From NCBI GenBank assembly GCA_019308625.1, contig JAFDHU010000021.1, forward strand, positions 1 through 10,413: a stretch of 10,413 nt of DNA, read 5' to 3'. The translations under genes and the position numbers were made by a program. The stretch is from Deltaproteobacteria bacterium. Lineage in GTDB: Bacteria > Desulfobacterota > Desulfobaccia > Desulfobaccales > 0-14-0-80-60-11. Under the pieces are notes generated by a model. The model did not search any database. It saw nothing but the letters and a program-made list of their open reading frames with translations, and was not told where the DNA came from. Position 1 is the first letter of the stretch. Each line of letters begins with the position of its first letter. Shown piece by piece: positions 7,957 through 10,413 of the stretch.

Positions 7957-8715
7957 TCAAGCCTCTTCGGCCAGGGCCTCCACCAGGAGCGGCAGCACCT
8001 CCCCGGCTTTCCCCGGTAGCACAAAGTCGCAAACCGAGGTCAGCGGCGTGGGATCCGGGTTGATTTCCGCCAGCTTGGCCCCGCTCTGCCGGGCCCACAA
8101 GGCAAAGGAGGCCGCCGGCTGCACCACCGCTGAGGTGCCCACCACCAGCATGACCTGGGCCTGCTTGAGAGCCAGATGCACCGCCTCCAGCACCCCCGAA
8201 TCCAGGGACTCGCCGAACCACACCACGTTGGGCCGGAGCAGCCCGCCGCAGGCCTGGCACCGGGGCAGGAGGGGCAGGGGTACCCGGCGGTCTTCCCTGA
8301 CCAGACCGCAGGCGGTGCAACGCACCTCCCAGATGCTGCCGTGAACCTCCAGCACCCGGCGGGAGCCGGCCCGGGCGTGCAGGCCGTCCACGTTCTGAGT
8401 GATCAGGGTGAACTCCGGCACCATTTCCTCCAGCCGGACCAGGGCCCGGTGGCCGGCGTGGGGTTCGGCCCGGCTGATAAGGCCGCGGCGCCAGTCGTAC
8501 CATTCCCATACCAGGTGAGGGTCCCGGGCAAAGGCCTGGGGGGTGGCCAGGTCCTCAGGCCGAAAGTTGCGCCATAAGCCCCCCGGCCCCCGGAAGGTAG
8601 GAATACCGCTTTCATGGGAAATTCCCGCCCCGGTGAGAACCACCACCCGCTCCACCTGCTGGAGTAGTCGGGACAAATTCACCAAAACCGGATGCAGCTC
8701 AGCTTTTTTATCCAT
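7957..8715 (-). CDS. cobB: NAD-dependent protein deacylase, sirtuin (CobB type)
   Basis: Removes acyl groups from protein lysines using NAD+, giving nicotinamide and O-acyl-ADP-ribose; in bacteria it reverses acetylation of enzymes such as acetyl-CoA synthetase. Counting from an in-frame TTG at 8727 (256 residues), the NAD-binding GAGISHESGIPTFRG is at 33-47, QNVDGLH at 111-117 and the catalytic His at 129 (EVHGS). The structural zinc cysteines are C137, C140, C157 and C160, then NVVWFGE at 167-173 and VVGTSAVV at 195-202. Y77 and R80 form the YxxR pair that marks class III sirtuins (CobB, SIRT5) able to remove succinyl or malonyl groups. I chose ATG 8715 (252 residues); neither start has a convincing ribosome site. 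It lies upstream of rpsU in the same direction, but rpsU has its own promoter and no clear terminator separates them. Confidence 0.96.
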   Translation of the reverse strand: MDKKAELHPVLVNLSRLLQQVERVVVLTGAGISHESGIPTFRGPGGLWRNFRPEDLATPQAFARDPHLVWEWYDWRRGLISRAEPHAGHRALVRLEEMVPEFTLITQNVDGLHARAGSRRVLEVHGSIWEVRCTACGLVREDRRVPLPLLPRCQACGGLLRPNVVWFGESLDSGVLEAVHLALKQAQVMLVVGTSAVVQPAASFALWARQSGAKLAEINPDPTPLTSVCDFVLPGKAGEVLPLLVEALAEEA

Positions 8716-8727
8716 AAAACTTGCCAA

Positions 8728-8910
8728 CCAGTTTCCGGTGCTTATTTGTTTAGGTATACTAATGAGGAATCAGAGGCTGACCAACCCAGGCCGTCCGCGG
8801 CCGCCGGGCGATCCCTCTTTCCGGGCCTGGGCCAAAGCCAGCCACCATCCTTGGTTAGAATAACCTGAAAAGCAGATTTTTTCAGCCTCTCTTTTGAAAG
8901 TGCACTCCTG
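8728..8910. promoter_or_regulatory. Divergent intergenic region between the sirtuin and the TPR protein
   Basis: This stretch separates two divergent genes and should hold promoters for both. On plus, TATACT at 8755-8760 lies 17 bases after a weak TTTCCG; on minus, TATACC overlaps it (8758-8753) with no good -35. An AT-rich stem CTGAAAA/TTTTCAG (8865-8871 with 8879-8885) lies 25 bases before the plus-strand start. No coding sequence is supported here. These assignments are weak. Confidence 0.3.
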
Positions 8911-9708
8911 ATGGGCTTCCGGAAACCCTATAGGAATTCTCTTGCTTCCCACGCCTTGCTCTGTCTGCTGGCACTAATCCTCACCGCCTCCCCGGGGTGC
9001 CTGGGAACCTCCTTCAATGGACCAGCGGACCGTCGCGATCCTGATTTTCTCAGGAGGAATTCCGCCACCCATGAGGCTCAGGCCCTCAAAGAATTGGAAG
9101 ACTTGCAGCGGCAATTGCGGCAGGGAGAAGGGGAGCGGACGCGGATCCTGACCTTGCTGGCCCAGGTCTGCTGGACCCTGGGGGAGATAGCCCCAGCCGA
9201 CCAAAGGCTGAAGCATTATGAAAAGGGCAGCTATTACGGCAGCCTGCTTGTCCGGGAACAACCGGACTGGGCGGACGGGTATTACTGGCAAGCCATGAAC
9301 CTGTGCGGGGTGGCCGAAGTGGGGGGCGCCGGACGGGCTTTGCGGCTCCTGCCGGTGATCGTGCAGACCATGAAAAAGGCGGCGGCCATTGACCCCACCT
9401 TGGACCAAGGGGGGCCGCACCGGATTTTGGGCCGCATTTTCTATGAAGCCCCGGCCTGGCCCTTTTCCGTGGGGGATATTCACAAGTCCCTGTATCACCT
9501 GACCCTGGCGGTGCAGATAGCCCCCCACAATTCCACCAATCACCTCTATTTGGGGGAAACGTTGCTGCGCTTGGGGAAGGAACAGGAGGCCCAGATGGAG
9601 CTGATCCAGGTGTTCAGCTCCACCCAACATGCCTCCTGGCCCCTGGGTCTGGAGCAGGACCGTCAGGAAGCCCGCCGCATCCTGGCCCAAATGAACCAAA
9701 CCCCGTAA
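8911..9708 (+). CDS. Exported TPR protein, TRAP-transporter TatT-like
   Basis: A 265-residue protein with a positively charged N-terminus, a hydrophobic stretch at about 14-27 and a cysteine at 30 (TASPGC), so it is exported and may be a lipoprotein; the residue at -3 is Ser rather than the usual Leu, so lipidation is uncertain. The mature part is helical with TPR-like units: YGSLLVREQPDWADGYYWQAM at about 109-129, MKKAAAIDPTLDQGGPHRILGRI at 154-176, and SLYHLTLAVQIAPHNSTNHLYLGETLLRLG at 193-222. The GGPHRILGRIFYEAP...VGD...L..A...AP.N pattern resembles the TatT component of TPR-associated TRAP transporters. No TRAP permease or binding protein lies in the window, so a transport role is only suggested. 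The ATG at 8911 has a weak upstream GAAAG. Any link to sppA, 130 bases downstream, is unknown. Confidence 0.8.
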   Translation: MGFRKPYRNSLASHALLCLLALILTASPGCLGTSFNGPADRRDPDFLRRNSATHEAQALKELEDLQRQLRQGEGERTRILTLLAQVCWTLGEIAPADQRLKHYEKGSYYGSLLVREQPDWADGYYWQAMNLCGVAEVGGAGRALRLLPVIVQTMKKAAAIDPTLDQGGPHRILGRIFYEAPAWPFSVGDIHKSLYHLTLAVQIAPHNSTNHLYLGETLLRLGKEQEAQMELIQVFSSTQHASWPLGLEQDRQEARRILAQMNQTP

Positions 9709-9838
9709 TGCCCGCGCCTCCGGGAGCCCCCAGGCTGCCGAAACTTCCTGCCTCGGCTGCCAGCCAAAAATTTCCTTCCCTTCGCCTTATCTGTGCCATA
9801 ATAATCAGAAGTATCAGTCTTTTTCCTGGGTCTGTCTT

Positions 9839-10413
9839 ATGAAGCTCCAAAGATTGCTGCGGCTGTTGGTCCCGGTGCTTCTCCTTGTGGCGGTCTGGGG
9901 CTGCATCACTGTCAAGGTGAGCCTGTTTGAGGAGCCTGAGCCCCTGAAAGAGCAGGTGGTGTCGGGCTTTGCCCGGGACAAGATCCTTCTGATGGATGTC
10001 TCGGGCTTCATCATGGAGGGTCCCCGGAAACCCTGGTTCGGCTTGGCCGGGGTGGTGGAGCCGGGCCGGGTGAAGGAGGAGCTGGATAAGGCCGCCACGG
10101 ACCGGCGCATCAAGGCCATCGTGCTGCGCATCAACTCCCCGGGTGGGACGGTGTCTGCTTCGGACATGATTTACCATGAGATCAGGTCCTTCAAGCAGGA
10201 GCACCATGTGCCGGTGGTGGCCTGTCTCATGGGCCTGGCCGCGTCCGGCGGCTACTATGTGGCGCAGGCCGCGGATGTCATCGTGGCCCACCCCACCGGC
10301 ATCACCGGCTCCATTGGGGTGGTGGTCATGAAGCTCAACCTGAAGGGGCTCATGGATAAGGTGGGCGTCGGCAGCGACGTGGTGAAAAGCGGCCAGTGGA
10401 AGGATTTCTGGTC
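9839..10413 (+). CDS. sppA: Signal peptide peptidase SppA (short form), C-terminus cut by window edge
   Basis: The first 191 codons of an S49-family serine protease that degrades cleaved signal peptides or other membrane-bound peptides. An N-terminal hydrophobic segment (about 6-21) ends in VWGC, with Cys22 a possible but atypical lipidation site; otherwise it is a membrane anchor. The protease fold shows ILLMDVSGFI at 49-58, IKAIVLRINSPGGTVSASD at 91-109, the nucleophile Ser136 in LAASGGYY, TGSIGVV at 156-162, and the general base Lys188 in SGQWKDF. The 52-residue spacing from Ser to Lys equals that of the Bacillus short-form SppA (S147/K199), so both catalytic residues are present before the cut. 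The start ATG at 9839 lies 130 bases after the TatT-like gene and has no clear ribosome site. The 9709-9838 gap holds only a weak -10-like TAATAA and no terminator. Confidence 0.94.
   Translation, partial: MKLQRLLRLLVPVLLLVAVWGCITVKVSLFEEPEPLKEQVVSGFARDKILLMDVSGFIMEGPRKPWFGLAGVVEPGRVKEELDKAATDRRIKAIVLRINSPGGTVSASDMIYHEIRSFKQEHHVPVVACLMGLAASGGYYVAQAADVIVAHPTGITGSIGVVVMKLNLKGLMDKVGVGSDVVKSGQWKDFW

Noticed and set aside
8974..9699. A 241-codon minus-strand open frame opposite the TatT-like gene
   Set aside because: The plus-strand reading has a signal sequence and TPR pattern; the minus frame has neither, and its composition is typical of a shadow.
9709..9790. Possible terminator after the TatT-like gene (GGCT-GCC-AGCC followed by AAAAATTT)
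   Set aside because: The stem has only four pairs, and the run after it on plus is A rather than T. It does not meet the form of an intrinsic terminator in either direction.
9614..10291. A minus-strand open frame crossing the TatT-like end and sppA
   Set aside because: It runs antisense through SppA catalytic motifs that are intact on plus, so it is a shadow.

Overview
The window looks like ordinary core chromosome from a GC-rich bacterium, most likely a deltaproteobacterium (Desulfobacterota) of the Desulfobacca/Syntrophobacter/Geobacter kind. That placement is inferred from GC-rich third codon positions, the gene order rpsU-yqeY-mutS2-dnaG-rpoD followed by a CAU tRNA and a Nif3 gene, and a TatT-like TPR protein. 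No single feature proves it. I see no transposase, integrase, phage gene, CRISPR array, toxin-antitoxin pair or defence gene.

Minus strand, 7906 down to 961: an extended macromolecular synthesis operon. A good sigma70-type promoter (-35 at 7901-7906, -10 at 7879-7884) and a leader of about 100 nt precede rpsU (ribosomal protein bS21). yqeY follows by a 4-base ATGA overlap, then mutS2 after 40 bp, dnaG (primase) after 181 bp, and rpoD (primary sigma factor) by another ATGA overlap. A strong intrinsic terminator at 961-996 closes the unit. One transcript would therefore link translation initiation, rescue or repair of stalled ribosomes or DNA (MutS2), replication priming and transcription initiation. 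The mutS2-dnaG gap contains inverted repeats, and dnaG has no clear Shine-Dalgarno sequence, so dnaG and rpoD could be expressed differently from the genes upstream.

Minus strand, 854 down to 1: a separate tRNA gene with anticodon CAU (Ile2-type or elongator Met), its own promoter and its own terminator. Next comes the 5' two-thirds of a Nif3-family gene that runs off the left edge. A second terminator-like hairpin ends only a few bases before the Nif3 start codon, which suggests attenuation or an unseen promoter.

Right side: a sirtuin-family deacylase gene (cobB type) lies upstream of rpsU on the minus strand. Divergent from it on the plus strand are an exported TPR protein of the TRAP-transporter TatT type and the first 191 codons of a signal peptide peptidase A gene (sppA), cut by the right edge.

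I did not find a convincing new biological system. The observations most worth checking are the terminator on the Nif3 start, the altered Smr motif in MutS2, the degenerate sigma region 1.1, and the structured mutS2-dnaG gap.
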